The notes under the pieces: generated by a model
Databases searched by the model: none
What the model saw: the letters and a program-made list of their open reading frames with translations, nothing else
What the model was told of the DNA's origin: nothing
Made by a program: the position numbers and the translations under genes
Shown here: piece after piece, positions 1 through 11,236 of the stretch
Numbering within the stretch: position 1 is the stretch's first letter
How the letters are laid out: each line of letters opens with the position of its first letter
NCBI GenBank assembly: GCA_001606155.1
Contig: LODT01000028.1
Location: 186,001 to 250,000 of the forward strand
Source: Tieghemostelium lacteum
Taxonomy: Eukaryota; Evosea; Eumycetozoa; Dictyosteliales; Raperosteliaceae
Direction: 5' to 3'
Length of the DNA stretch: 64,000 nucleotides

Positions 1-2
1 GA

Positions 3-191
3 CAAATATGCGTTAGTTTTAGTGGTAAACAATCAGTGACAAACTATGACAAGAAAGGTCAAATCATATCCAGTATTGATAATGTCGATTTTCAAGATAA
101 TTATGTATTTGAAAGATGTCTAAGTTCATTACCCTCCAACTGGAGAATTTGTGCTCAAATTGAACCAGGTAAAGAAATTCAAGTTAGATAG
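3..191 (+). CDS. mrpl45: Mitochondrial large-subunit ribosomal protein mL45, 3' end only
   Basis: This is the last part of a plus-strand gene whose start lies before the window. The open frame runs from base 3 to a TAG at 189-191 and gives 62 residues. The stretch NYDKKGQ, then NYVFERCLSSLPSNWRICAQ, resembles the C-terminal half of the Tim44-like fold in mL45 (in human MRPL45: a TLAIYD-like strand, then VVFE and a WR-type strand). In mitoribosomes mL45 sits near the exit tunnel and helps dock the ribosome on the inner membrane; this role is from family knowledge. The protein ends soon after the Tim44-like fold, without the C-terminal extension seen in animals. I cannot tell whether base 1 is mid-exon. 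A Tim44/Mba1-type paralog is the main alternative. Confidence 0.6.
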   Translation, partial: QICVSFSGKQSVTNYDKKGQIISSIDNVDFQDNYVFERCLSSLPSNWRICAQIEPGKEIQVR

Positions 192-1074
192 TCCATTCAT
201 TTCAAAATTTTTAATCTAATAATCATAAATAACTCATAATAATGACTGAAAACTATTAATCTAAAATCTTTAAAATATTAATAAAAACAAATAAACAATA
301 TTCGTATTATTCTTTTGTTTTAAATATTAAATTTTTTTTTTTCATAGATATTTTGCAAAGGTGTAAGGAAATTTAAAAAAAATTTATTTTTTACCAAAAG
401 AATATAGATCTTTCACTAATTCACCCTGGCAAAAATTTAAAAAAGAGGCTGAAAGACATTAGGTTGTTTTTTTTTTTTTTTCTTTTTCATTGTTTGAAAC
501 ACTCACTCTACATAAAAGGTATGACAGGAAATTTCGGAAAACTCACATATGATATCATTGACATAGTTTATATGTACACATAAAAAAAAAAAATTATAAT
601 AGTTTTTCCATAGATGTAAAAGATATCTTTAGAATATTCTATGTTCCATTGGTGATCACCACAAGCGTGGGAATTTACCAAGTGAACCACAGAACAATTT
701 TAAAGATACGTGTCAAACCCAATTTGATTTGATATATAAAAAAAAAAGTTTATTTTTATTCTTCTTGTTAACAAGCAACAAACATTTAGTTGATAGTTAA
801 AGGAATAGAGGTAAATATCTATTTTTAAAACAGTGAAAAAAAAAAAAACAAAAACAAATCAAACCAAAATTTCAAATTAGTTTAGAAGGGGTGTATTTGT
901 GGGGAGGGGTGGTGATTTTTTTTTATTTAAATTGATTATTTAATTAATAATTAATTGAATTATTATACTGAAATTTCTATTTTTTAAACTGTGTTTTTGA
1001 TAAGTTTTTATCTATTTTTAAAAAGAATACTAATCTTTTAAACATTTATAAATTTATAAATTTAGATTAGAAAA
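192..1074. other. Spacer between mL45 end and Rh channel gene
   Basis: AT-rich spacer of about 880 bases with several A and T homopolymers. It should hold the mL45 terminator and the Rh gene promoter. I see no coding frame or RNA gene. A 12-base palindrome (650-661) followed by the small hairpin CCACAAGCGTGG is the only ordered element noticed. Confidence 0.6.
650..661. promoter_or_regulatory. Perfect 12-base palindrome upstream of Rh gene
   Basis: TGGTGATCACCA reads the same on both strands and lies about 415 bases before the Rh start codon, in an otherwise low-complexity AT-rich spacer. It could be a dimeric transcription-factor site. No known dictyostelid factor is assigned to it here, so a regulatory role is only an inference. 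Confidence 0.25.
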
Positions 1075-2899
1075 ATGGTTAAAGACAAACAAACAACCTT
1101 CACAATTTCATCAAAAAAAAGTTGAATCCCTACTGTTCTTGATAGGATTATTTGCCTTTCAGGTATTTATGATTATTTTATATGCAATTTGGGTTAGATA
1201 CGATTCAAATGAACAACATCAAGAGGAATTAATTCCAGCTGTCGATGCTAATGGTACTGTTATTTTAGTTCCAAATCCAGTTCAAGATGATGTCACAGCA
1301 ACCTACGGATATTTCCGTGATGTCAATATTATGATATTCTTTGGTTTTGGTTTCTTGATGACTTTTCTACGTCGTTACGGTTACTCTGCATTGGGTTATA
1401 CCTTTATCATCTCTGCAATGGTTGCTCAATGGTCTGTACTAGTATTTGGATTCTTTGAAACTGTTTACGATAGTCCAAGTGTTTTCCATGATACCTTTTA
1501 TGTATGTATACTCCCCCCCCTAATAATATTATCAATCTAAACTAAACAATTTATTAATATATATATTTTGATGAAAAAATAGTTTGATATCACAACATTA
1601 TTAAATGGTTTATTTTGTGCAGGAGCTGTAATGATTAGTTATGGTGCAATTTTAGGTAAAATTACACCATTACAATTATTAATTATGGGCATTGTTGAAC
1701 CAATGTTTTACTTTTTGAATATGTTTATTGGTGAAATGCATCTAAAGGCAATTGATGTTGGTGGTGGAATGTATATTCATTTGTTTGGATGTTATTTTGG
1801 TTTAACAGTATCATGGTTCTTAACTAATAAGAAAGGTAAAGAATCACCAAATAATGCACCTTCTTATAATGGTGATTTGTTTGCTATGGCTGGTACATTA
1901 TTCCTCTGGATGATGTGGCCATCATTCAATGCTGCTATTGCTCCAGCTGGTGACGCTCAATTCCGTGCTATTGCCAATACCTTCATTTCATTAACTGGTT
2001 CAACAATTGCTACTTTTATTGTCAGTCGTCTACTTGGATACATGGGTCACAAATTGGATATGGTTCATGTCCAAAACTCAACATTGGCAGGTGGTGTAGT
2101 TCAAGGTTGTGTTGCACATCTTAATATCAATCCAGGAGCTGCTATTGCAATGGGTTTCATTGCTGGTACAGTTTCCGTTTTGGGTTATGTTAAATTGACA
2201 CCATTCATTAGTAACAAACTCAATATCCATGATACTTGTGGTATTAACAATTTACATGGTATGCCAGGTTTCATTGGTTCCGTTGCAGCTATTATCGCCG
2301 CTGCTCATGGTATTAATAATAAAGACTTATACTTTGGTGATGACTATGACAATATCTTCCGTGTTGGTGACAGTCAAGCTAAACACAATGCAGCTGCTAC
2401 CTTTATCACTATTGGTATTGCTATTGTCGGTGGTATCATTACTGGTATTTTCATGAAATTAGTTTCCAATATTGGTAAATTAGCTACTGATGAATATTAC
2501 TCTGATCACGCTTTCTGGCATGTTGCTAGTGATTATCCAAAATCATTGGCTGATGATCCTGAGGCTGGTGGTAATCAAAATGTTGAAATGGAATCTCACT
2601 CTGGTGCTGATATCATCTCTACATCCTCTTCTAAAAAATCTAAAAAATCACAACGTTCCCCATCCTACAAGAGAGATCTAATTCGTATTTTGGAAACTTT
2701 AGTACGTGAGGAATCACGTAACAATTACAGTGACTCTGATTCTGATTCTGAATCTGATAATCAAAATGAAGAAGAACCAAGACGTCATCGTAATAGAAAA
2801 AATAGACAACCACAACAACAACAACAACCAAATAACAATACTCCAAATACTACTACTACTCCAAATCAATCAAATGACACCATTACAAATATACAATAA
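1075..2899 (+). CDS. rhgA: Rh-type ammonium/CO2 channel (Rhesus glycoprotein family)
   Basis: Exons: 1075-1501 and 1583-2899, with a phase-0 intron (GTATGT...ATAG). The protein has the Amt/Rh membrane fold: TM1 around LLFLIGLFAFQVF, the Rh motif FFGFGFLMTFLRRYGYSALG, the conserved pore-region segment GCVAHLNINPG and DTCGINNLHGMPG. Rh proteins conduct NH3 (possibly CO2); ammonia is a developmental signal in dictyostelids. The cytosolic tail from about residue 370 is Ser/Asp/Asn/Gln rich and poorly conserved. Oddity: the only good ATG (1075) is one frame off the body. The frames meet in the eight-A run at 1113-1120; one A fewer would give an uninterrupted N terminus, so an assembly error or a real frameshift is likely. 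Dictyostelids have more than one Rh gene, so the A/B assignment is uncertain. Confidence 0.88.
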
Positions 2900-3773
2900 A
2901 ACTTTTTCAAAAAATAATATTAATATTAAACAATATTAAAATGTATAAAAAAACCAATGAGCTGTGTTGAATATGCTTATATCATAGCAAAGTTGATTTT
3001 AACTAGAGAGTTTATATAATCGAACTTTAGACTAACAACACTTTTATCACAAATAAGTTCATAAATTTGATAAAAAACAAGGCTGTTTTATGAAGATTTT
3101 TATGCTATGAACTTTCAAATAGAGTGTTTGGAGCTGATGTTTTAGCAATACCTGCTACTAATCCAATAGCTCTAACTGCTCCCGCAACTACCAATTGTAT
3201 TGAATAAGATATATTAGGCAATTGAAAAGGATTTTATACAAAAGTCATAAATATTCTTAATATTTCTACACTTTGAAATTATTTTTAGTTAATTATTCGA
3301 AATGTTAGCTGAGGAGAGGATAGATAAATGAAAAAATAGTAATGGTTTATTTATATTAACCTGATATTGACAACTACTAAATTTATACAAAATTAAACTT
3401 AAGATTGTTACTTTTGTATTGATATTCTAAAGTATTACATGGTTTTAATTAATTTTTAATTAACCAATGTCAACCAGTAATCATTTCACATCTTTAAACA
3501 ATATATAGGGAGATATATATACATACTGAATACTAATCTATCATTTAATTGATATACATGGTTATGGTATAGGGAGATTTTATTTGTAAAATTCACCTTT
3601 TTGAATATTTTTTGTGTATAAAGTACTGTATATATAAATATAGCTGGTTGAGAAACAAGTGGAATCCGTGTGTCTATTTATCTCCCTAAAAAGTCGTATA
3701 GTTCCTTATCCACTCCAGGAATATACCAAAAAAACCCATCTACATCGTGAACTTTCCCAACACAATTTAATTT
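2900..3773. other. Spacer with one coding-like remnant
   Basis: Convergent spacer between the Rh gene and the B-box/kelch gene. Besides both 3' ends it holds a 37-codon coding-like remnant on the minus strand (3105-3218). GGGAGAT and ATCTCCCT words recur near 3508, 3570 and 3680, the last inverted relative to the others. No RNA gene was recognised. Confidence 0.5.
3105..3218 (-). pseudogene. Unidentified coding remnant
   Basis: Read on the minus strand, this stretch gives SIQLVVAGAVRAIGLVAGIA followed by KTSAPNTLFESS and a stop. It is far more protein-like in composition (Ala, Gly, Val) and less AT-rich than its surroundings. The hydrophobic Gly/Ala pattern suggests part of a membrane segment. 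There is no start codon and no convincing splice site at its 5' side, so I read it as the decayed end of a gene. The family is not recognised. Confidence 0.35.
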
Positions 3774-5492
3774 TTATTTTTTAAGAAAAGAACAATAATA
3801 ATCATGATTAACAGCTGATTTTGGATCTTTATCCTCAGTTAGACGTATATTTGGATCATTCCAATAGTTTTGTTGTACATTATAGGCTAATACAACTTTT
3901 AGATCACCACTTATTAGATAAATAATATTTTGACCATCATAATATAACTTTGAATAGTGTAGAAATTCCATTTCACGACGGGTATTGAGAGAGGTAAATA
4001 TTTTTTGTTTAATTTCATATTTGTAGAAACCAAATTTCTCAACAGAGAGATAATATACAACACCATTTTTGTGATCTATACAGGCACTGGAAAGACCATC
4101 CTTTTTACATTTCAAGTGAGTTACTAGTGTCTCTATTTTTTGAGTTTTACAATCATATCTATAGATTGAAGTATTAAATGGATTGTGATTTGGTCTATTG
4201 GTAACACCATCAAAGCCACCAATGATAAATATTGAATCATCGTGGTAGGACAATGAATGACATTGAGATCTATTGATTAGCTCACCAGCCTTTTCAAATT
4301 GCTTTGTACGAATATTGAAACGAATGATATTTTTGGCACTGGTTTTGGGATTGATTTCACCTCCAATCAGATAGATATGGTCCTTTTGATCGTAGCAAGT
4401 TGATTGACCGTACGCATGCTCGCCTTGTTGATTTAGTTTGAAGTCACCACATTTCCATGACAATTCTCCTTTGTCACCTTCACTGAAAAAGTAGTATCTG
4501 TCCCGATCAAAAAGATAGATTGTACCCTCAATGTTATTGTCTTGATAGAAAAATGATGATTCCTTTGGTGGCAATACCTTTTTGATTTGTACCTCGTTTG
4601 TTTTGCAATTGATCTTTTCCAGTCCTCTTTGGAAACCATATTTCATAACATAGTTTGTCAATGGAGTTAACTGACCACTGATTGATGGCGGTACAGAAGA
4701 AGACAGTGGCGATTGGCTATTTGCAACTGGTTGACCATTCTCAGCATTGACCATTGATTTATCAAAGCATTCTTTAGTTGTATAAGACATTATATAGCTT
4801 CCAATGCCATCCAAAGACTGTGGATTGAATTTCAATTTCTTATAGAGAGGATCTCTTGGTTGTATATTTGGAGTATTGGCATTCTTAATAAAATCTAAAA
4901 GTATATTAGTTGTATTGATCTTTTTCTTTGATTCCAATGAACGTAGGAATTCATCATCATTTACGTCCTCAATCTTTCTCTTTTGTCCAAATGGATTGAA
5001 TTCACTATTATCACCATTAGTAGAAGCAGTTGATTTTTGAAGTAGTTTGGCTTCCGATTGAATTTGCAGTGATTGTTGTATTTTAAATTCCAATTGTGAA
5101 GACATTTCAAAATAAATTTTAAGATTATCATCATTTACTTGACTAATTTGATCTTTGAGTTCCTGTTCTTTTATGGCTAACATTTTTCTATATTTATCAA
5201 ATTGACTAGTGATTTCTGCATTCAATTGCAACGAGTGTTCATGAATTTCTTTTTTCATGATACTTGTTAAATTTTCTTTTTCTGCTTCTTTAGTTTTGAT
5301 GACATGTTGAGATAACTTTTCACAATATTTTGTCAATTCTAAATTGTATTCATCCAGATCTATAACCTCATGGTCATCATCAGTGTGCTTTAATTGACAT
5401 GCTGCACAACAAATTTGATCACAATCTTTACAGAAATTCAATTGTTGAGATCTCAAATGTCTATTACTTGTACAACTTTCTAAAACATCCAT
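3774..5492 (-). CDS. B-box zinc finger protein with coiled coil and kelch-like repeats (copy 1)
   Basis: Single exon, 572 residues. Residues 6-45 form a B-box zinc finger (Cys/His spacing around FCKDCDQICCAAC, then HTDDDH). Residues 50-135 are a heptad-rich coiled coil (KEAEKENLTSIMKKEIHEHS and following). After a Ser/Pro/Gln-rich linker, residues 290-560 hold kelch-like beta-propeller blades such as DHIYLIGGE and DSIFIIGGFDG. The layout is TRIM-like but without a RING, which argues against a self-sufficient ubiquitin ligase. Dictyostelid genomes carry large families of such B-box/propeller proteins of mostly unknown role. A clear paralog lies at 58548-60192. The start ATG follows an AT-rich leader and precedes the whole B-box. 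Confidence 0.82.
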   Translation of the reverse strand: MDVLESCTSNRHLRSQQLNFCKDCDQICCAACQLKHTDDDHEVIDLDEYNLELTKYCEKLSQHVIKTKEAEKENLTSIMKKEIHEHSLQLNAEITSQFDKYRKMLAIKEQELKDQISQVNDDNLKIYFEMSSQLEFKIQQSLQIQSEAKLLQKSTASTNGDNSEFNPFGQKRKIEDVNDDEFLRSLESKKKINTTNILLDFIKNANTPNIQPRDPLYKKLKFNPQSLDGIGSYIMSYTTKECFDKSMVNAENGQPVANSQSPLSSSVPPSISGQLTPLTNYVMKYGFQRGLEKINCKTNEVQIKKVLPPKESSFFYQDNNIEGTIYLFDRDRYYFFSEGDKGELSWKCGDFKLNQQGEHAYGQSTCYDQKDHIYLIGGEINPKTSAKNIIRFNIRTKQFEKAGELINRSQCHSLSYHDDSIFIIGGFDGVTNRPNHNPFNTSIYRYDCKTQKIETLVTHLKCKKDGLSSACIDHKNGVVYYLSVEKFGFYKYEIKQKIFTSLNTRREMEFLHYSKLYYDGQNIIYLISGDLKVVLAYNVQQNYWNDPNIRLTEDKDPKSAVNHDYYCSFLKK

Positions 5493-5872
5493 AATTTGAA
5501 TTATATATTTTTAAAATATTGTGATTTGAAATACTGAATAAAAAAAAAACAAAATACAACGAGGGGTGTAGATTGGTGTTGTTTTTTAACTTGTTATAAA
5601 CGAGTTGAATATTATTTGAAACAAAAAAAAAAATATTACAGAATTCCATAGAATTATTTTCAAACTTTTTTTAATAATAAAATTTTTAATGGTGCAAATT
5701 TTGGCTTTTTAGATTTTCAGGAGGTAAATTTTAAATGTGTTATAGTATATTTTGAACTTCATTTTATACATTTCAACTAATATACAACACCCCTCTATTT
5801 TTTTTTTTTTTAAATTAAATTTTTATGTTCATTAAAATTTGAGTTCTAATATGATTTTCATTTGTAGATCTA
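5493..5872. other. Divergent promoter spacer
   Basis: About 380 bases between two divergently transcribed genes (B-box/kelch to the left, BTB/T1 to the right). AT-rich with T runs and A runs. It should contain both promoters. No distinct motif or additional gene was seen. Confidence 0.5.
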
Positions 5873-7154
5873 ATGTGGAAATTTTTATTAACTCTAATTC
5901 CTTATACTCTGTAGGTTTAAAATGGAAATTTCAATTTACAATTATATATTTTAAAAACTAACTTTATTTATAAATTCATTTATTTATATTATTAGTAAAA
6001 CTATTGGAAATTTCCGATTATTTGGTGATTTCTATAAGAACGCTCAGAGTACTCAAAAGAATGTTACCTTATTTCATTTAGGACATTGGGTTAGAATTAA
6101 AGTTGGAGGTGTTCCATATATAGTAAGAAGAAAGACATTATCTAAATATCCAGGAAGTGTTTTAGCTAGTATTGCCATTGATGATAAAATAACTACTAAA
6201 TCAATAACTGAATTCATTGCAAAACCTTTCATTTTTGTTGATGAATCTAAACAAAATCAAAAACAATTTCTAGAAGATCAATTAAAAGATCATTATTATG
6301 ATACAACAATGAATACTAGTAATGGTGGTAGTACTAGTAGTAGTATTAAACTGAATGAAAATACTAGTAAGAATTTAAATATAAGTGAACAATTATCTCA
6401 AGAGAGTAAAGATGAGCAACAGAAACAAAAAAATGAAGAAAAATATCAAGAAATTGTAAATAATCTTACATTAGATGAGGTATTGGAGAGATGTGAATTA
6501 GAAACACAAGCTCATATAATGGATGGAAATAGAAAATTGGAAAAAAATAAGTCAAAGAAACAACAGAATATCAGGCATAATCTTACATTTGAAAAAGATC
6601 ATGATGGATATTATCTAATAGACAGAGAATCCAAGTACTTTGAAGTGATTTTAAACTTTTTAAGATGTGGTGAAATATTTTTAACAGTTAATCTTGATTT
6701 AAAATTGTTAATGCACGAAGCCAGATTCTATCATCTCTATGAACTGGAATCAACCATTAGAAAAAGAATTAATCAAGAAAAGAGATTAGATGAAAAATTG
6801 GAATTGTACAATCAAGAATTTGATATGGATTTACCAGTCAATTCAATGAATTTTATTTTACCAAAGAAATGGTTTGATCAATGGAAACAGTTTATCGACG
6901 ATCAAAATGACAAACATCCACACCCACCTGATACCATTGATAGTAGAATTCTATTTAAATCAATATCCAATCCTACTGAATTAAAAGAAGGTTTGGAATT
7001 AAATAAGGACTATGTATGTCTAAAAAAATCTACTTGGTTATTTCTAAATAGAAAATATAAATATCGTGGTCCAATTCTAATAAGGAGTACATCTAATATT
7101 TATGATCCTTTACCTTTAAAATTCCAAAATAAAAACATTTGGAATATAAAATAG
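5873..7154 (+). CDS. BTB/T1 (KCTD-like) domain protein
   Basis: Exons: 5873-5910 and 5996-7154; the intron starts GTAGGT and ends ATTAG, and splice phase (2) joins ATG WKFLLTLIPY to the body, giving 398 residues. The T1/BTB fold starts with WVRIKVGGVPYIVRRKTLSK (residues 44-63) and finishes with the helix EVILNFLRCGEIFL near residue 215-240. The VGG and the YFEVILNFLR signature are those of KCTD proteins, which usually act as oligomeric adaptors for Cullin-3 or G-protein subunits. Between the two halves lies an insertion of about 140 residues rich in Ser, Asn, Lys and Glu. The C-terminal 130 residues are unrecognised. The tiny first exon is my inference; a later start would lose part of the N terminus but not the T1 core. 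Confidence 0.7.
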
Positions 7155-7523
7155 GGAAGTCATACCTATTATTGTATATATCTATAATAACATTTAAAAA
7201 TTTGAAAGACAATTTAAAAAGATTGTGATTGAATATATGGGATTCTTGTCCAAAAAGATGAGGGTGGAATCATACAATATATTCATTGAATTACTTATTT
7301 ATTTAAAAATAGGGGAGGAGGGGAATAGAGTATATTGTAATATATAACAGCTATTTGTTGGAAGAGTGATGAATTTTGATTTGTTTGTTTTGTTTTGTTT
7401 TAAATAAATTAATGTGAAATGGGGTGATTGATGATGGATTGGTGTTTTTTAAAAAAAATAGTTGACTATATTCCTATTTGTATTTATACTATATATATAT
7501 TATTATTATTAAATCTGAATCAA
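7155..7523. other. Convergent spacer, nothing recognised
   Basis: About 370 bases between convergent 3' ends (BTB/T1 and cyclin Y). AT-rich, with short G-rich words near 7310-7325. It should contain both polyadenylation regions. No coding or RNA signal was seen. Confidence 0.5.
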
Positions 7524-8901
7524 TTAATTGATAACAGCACGATTATGAGTTTCGTGTGGATTAATTTGATCAACAGATGCAGATCTTTTGAAAGGTTTAA
7601 CTCTATATTCAGATGCTTTTGAATGATCTTCTAATCTTTTTACACCCTCTTTATCCAGTGGATTCAAAGGGAAATGTGCAGAATCTAATTGGGAAAAAGT
7701 TCGTAATTCAAAGTAATATTTGGCATAGATACTAGCAGTCAGACTGACATTATACTGTAATAATGCCAAAAACTGTCTTTCTAAATTATTTAAATCGGCT
7801 GCAGTCAGATTATCAAATACTGGAAGGAAATCAACATTCCAAACGGATTGATCTTCCCAGACTTTAGATGCTAAAATCAAGGCTGACAATACTATTCTTC
7901 TCCATGTACATGCATTCAATGTTGCTCCTGTAAATGTTATAATTCTTTCAATATATGCTAAACACATGATTGCGCATTCAGAGTCCAGCTATTATTAATA
8001 AAATATTAGTATCTGATATTAATTTTGATTCTTTTTTTGTTTTTTAAGAACATACTCTTTCAGCTTTAAATATATCTCTAATAAATTTATAAATAGTATC
8101 TACAGATGGTAAAGATTTTAAATCCAATTTACCTTTGGTTATTGGATATTTTTCTTCACTAAATATTTCAATCATTTTTTGAGGAGTGGCAGTACCTTTT
8201 TCAATGTGATAGAGAAGGGCATTAGCCATACAACGTAAAATCTCATCATTATCTGGTGTGGAAAGTGTGCTTTTTATGTACAGGGATGAAGTGGAATTGT
8301 GTTTAGTTCTTTGGAAACCTTCCATTCTCATGTGTTGAGGAATAGAAGAGAGTGGAGTTTTGAATTGTGGTCCACAATTTCCAACCTTTTCAGTCGATAG
8401 TTGTCTAGTATGTGTTGGATAGCTATATGATAATCCACCATTTGGAACACCATGATTACTTGCAATGACTCCATTACTAGAACTTATAGTCTTCGGATAG
8501 AGGGATTCATAGGAATCCATAGAGTTTTGTGGTGATGTAGTTTGATTGGTACTAATGAGTGAATTGCTGCTTTGTGGTATCAGATCCTCTCTTTCTTCGT
8601 CTAATAAAAATTTATTCTTTGAGTTTCTCTTGTTACCTGTATTACCAACCAAATGACTTGTCATACTATTGCTGCTATTATTACTATTACTATTATGATG
8701 GTGATGATTGTTATTATTTTGATCATTTATTAATGTTAATTCTGTAGTCGAACTGGAATGTCTTTTATGGTGATGATGATGGTGATGGTGATGGTGATGA
8801 TTATGAGAATTTCCATTTAATGTCTCTTTAAGACTCTGAGAGTCCTCTATGGAATCTGAATCATATCCATTAGCTCTCTTTGACGAACAACAATTTCCCA
8901 T
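7524..8901 (-). CDS. ccny: Cyclin Y (membrane-anchored cyclin)
   Basis: Exons 8056-8901 and 7524-7988, with a 67-base intron (GTATGT...ATAG, phase 0), give 436 residues. The N terminus MGNCCSS is an N-myristoylation plus palmitoylation signal, as in human CCNY. Residues 235-400 form the cyclin box: DEILRCMANALLYHIEKG, then ECAIMCLAYIERI and SKVWEDQSVWNVDFLP, all diagnostic of cyclin Y. The tail contains KRSASVDQ, equivalent to the phosphorylated 14-3-3 site of human CCNY. In animals cyclin Y recruits and activates CDK14/CDK16 at the plasma membrane. Residues 35-230 are a low-complexity linker with a His-rich run (eleven or more His). The intron falls inside the cyclin box. The assignment is firm; the partner kinase here is not visible. 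Confidence 0.93.
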
Positions 8902-11236
8902 ATTTTCACTACTACTATGAAAGATGGTAATGAACCGATGTAAATATTTTTTGAATAGAATTTTTTACTTTATAACAACTAATTTCACCTGTTGGAGACT
9001 AGAGTGAAATTATTTCTTTAAAACTATTGGTATATTTGATAGAAAAAAAATAAAATAGAGTTGCAAAATATATATTTTCAATTTAGAAAATATGTGTGGA
9101 AATGTGGGGGAAGTGGTTTTAGTGATTTAATTGAATAAAAAAAAAATAGTTATGATTTAAAAAAAACACTAACAAATCAAATTATAATAATGTAGAATAT
9201 TATAATAAAACAAAAATGGTAAAAAGAAGTTCTTTTTTTTTTTTTATGAATTTATGTTATAATGTTCTCTAATTTTTTTTTTGGTCTTGTAAAGGTACAA
9301 AATACAATGATATAGTATATCCACTAGAAGATTATTTTTCTATTTGTTTTATTGTATAAACTCTATATAGTAGTTAATGGACAAAAAACTATGGAAAAAG
9401 ATCTTATCTCTTTTGGACTACAATAAATTAAAATAAAACAAATAGAATGTTTTAAAAAAAAAATTGGACCAACAGATTTAAGAAAAAAAGATGAGAATGT
9501 TTTTTTTCTAAATTTGGAAAATAAAAAGAGTAGAGCATTTGACAATTAAAAATACAAAGGAAAATATTCTAACTTACTGAGATTTGATTTTCATTCCCAA
9601 TAGGAATGAGGGAATTTTTGAAAATATTTTAATCTTGATTTTTGACATTGAGAAATAAAGTTGTTTTTTACAGATATGAGAATATTATAAATTTAATTTT
9701 AGAATAAAAAAAAAATAAATCAAATATATTAAAAATATATATATATTTTTAATATTAATATAATTTATAATAAACAGTTGGGTATTGCTTATAATAAATT
9801 TAAAAATTAAAGATATAACATCAAAGTGAAAAACTAAATATATCTGTTTGATTAGTTGGAGTAAAGAACATATTAAAAAAAATACAATACAAAGAAAAAG
9901 TTAATCAAATATTTTCAAATAACTTTTTAATATCATTAAATGCACCTATAAATAACCCCCTACTTTGTTCATCATATCTTTAATTATTTGTATAGCACTA
10001 CTCTAACTGTTGTACACTATCTCATTGATTTTCAAAAAAAAAATAACCCACACAATTGTTGTGATAAAAATAAACTAATATATATATCAAACCACCACAC
10101 CACCACCATGAAATTTTAATATAAAAACAACTGAAGATAGGATTTTTTTTTTAAATACATGATGAATATTTAAATTTTAAAAAAGTACAATTGATTTGTG
10201 TGTGTTGTGAAATGATCAATCTATTGTTTATATGAATTAAGATAAATTTGGTGAAGAAAGGTGAAAATTTTTTTATTTTTTTTTTTTGTGTGTGAATAAT
10301 TTGGGAAATTAGATATTGAACAACACATAAGACAATTAAGCCAATAGTTGAAAAGTTGTTTTAAATTGTGATTGTGAAGGAGTTCTCTTTTTGACACATA
10401 CCCTACTACTACACTAGTGGGAGCTGCTGGTTGTAACTTAACCTTCTTCTTTTTAAATAACTTTAATAAACCTATTTTTGAATTGTTTTAAGAAATATTT
10501 CTACTTTCGTTTGATTGTAAAAATATTTATACTATACTAAAGTGACATAAATAATTTGCTTCTTATTTGACAGTTTTACCGAAATGAAAATTTAATTTAT
10601 AAAAAAAGAAGAAATCAAAAAATTTTTTTATTATTGAAAAAACAAAAAAAATCCATTTTATTTGAAATTGTATTGCAAACGGCTGCTGGATTATTTGAAA
10701 TGCCCAAATATGATCATTTTTCATTGGAAAATTTTATATATTATTTAAAAATGCTTAAATAGATTGACAAAGTTAATCAGATCTTTCAAATCAGAATTAA
10801 TCAATCAATATTTATTCAATTAATTTTAAAAAGAGATGGGATATTAAATGTAAAATCAAAGAAAATTTCATTTCTTCTAACCATACATTACCTCTTAAAT
10901 AATTCCGAAATTACAAAGTTTTTAATTCCTTCTATTTTAGAATATTCTCTTCAATGATTGGATGGACTAATTATGAATTTATAGTTGAACAAAATGTCAA
11001 TCTATTTAAGCATTTTGTAATGTAATAACACACATTGTAAATTACACACTTGTTGTCTCTTAACCAATATTAAGAGAATATTAAAAAATAGAAGTCATTT
11101 TATCACTTTTTTTAAGTTAACTGACGATTATAAATTTGCAACTTTGCACTCGAGGATGAGTCATAAAAATTAAATAAAAAATTTAGAAAAAACTTTTATT
11201 TTTTTTTAATTATTTTAATATTTATTGTGAGAGAAA
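8902..11236. other. Long AT-rich divergent spacer
   Basis: About 2.3 kb between the divergent cyclin Y and syntaxin 5 genes, mostly low-complexity A/T. It should hold both promoters. The one less AT-rich patch is near 10385-10475, described separately. Short open frames here (for example 9363-9545 on the minus strand) are Phe/Ser/Leu-rich and look like chance. No tRNA was seen. Confidence 0.5.
10402..10472 (-). other. Possible orphan exon or gene remnant
   Basis: A less AT-rich patch reads on the minus strand as GLLKLFKKKKVKLQ then PAAPTSVVVG and ends exactly at a consensus donor GTATGT (10401 downward). There is no ATG in frame and no partner exon that I could find. It may be an exon of a small unrecognised gene, a remnant, or chance. 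Confidence 0.2.

Noticed and set aside
2229-2939. Several open frames on both strands inside the Rh gene
   Set aside because: They overlap the conserved Rh coding frame and show no conserved motif; they are shadows.
7428-7622. 64-codon plus-strand frame
   Set aside because: It overlaps the 3' end of cyclin Y on the other strand and has no protein-like pattern.
9363-9545. 60-codon open frame on the minus strand
   Set aside because: Phe/Ser/Ile-rich composition expected from reading A/T runs; no motif, no splice or promoter context.
11150-11175. CTCGAGGATGAGTCAT, resembling an AP-1/bZIP site before syntaxin 5
   Set aside because: One short match with no evidence for such a factor; expected by chance at this scale.
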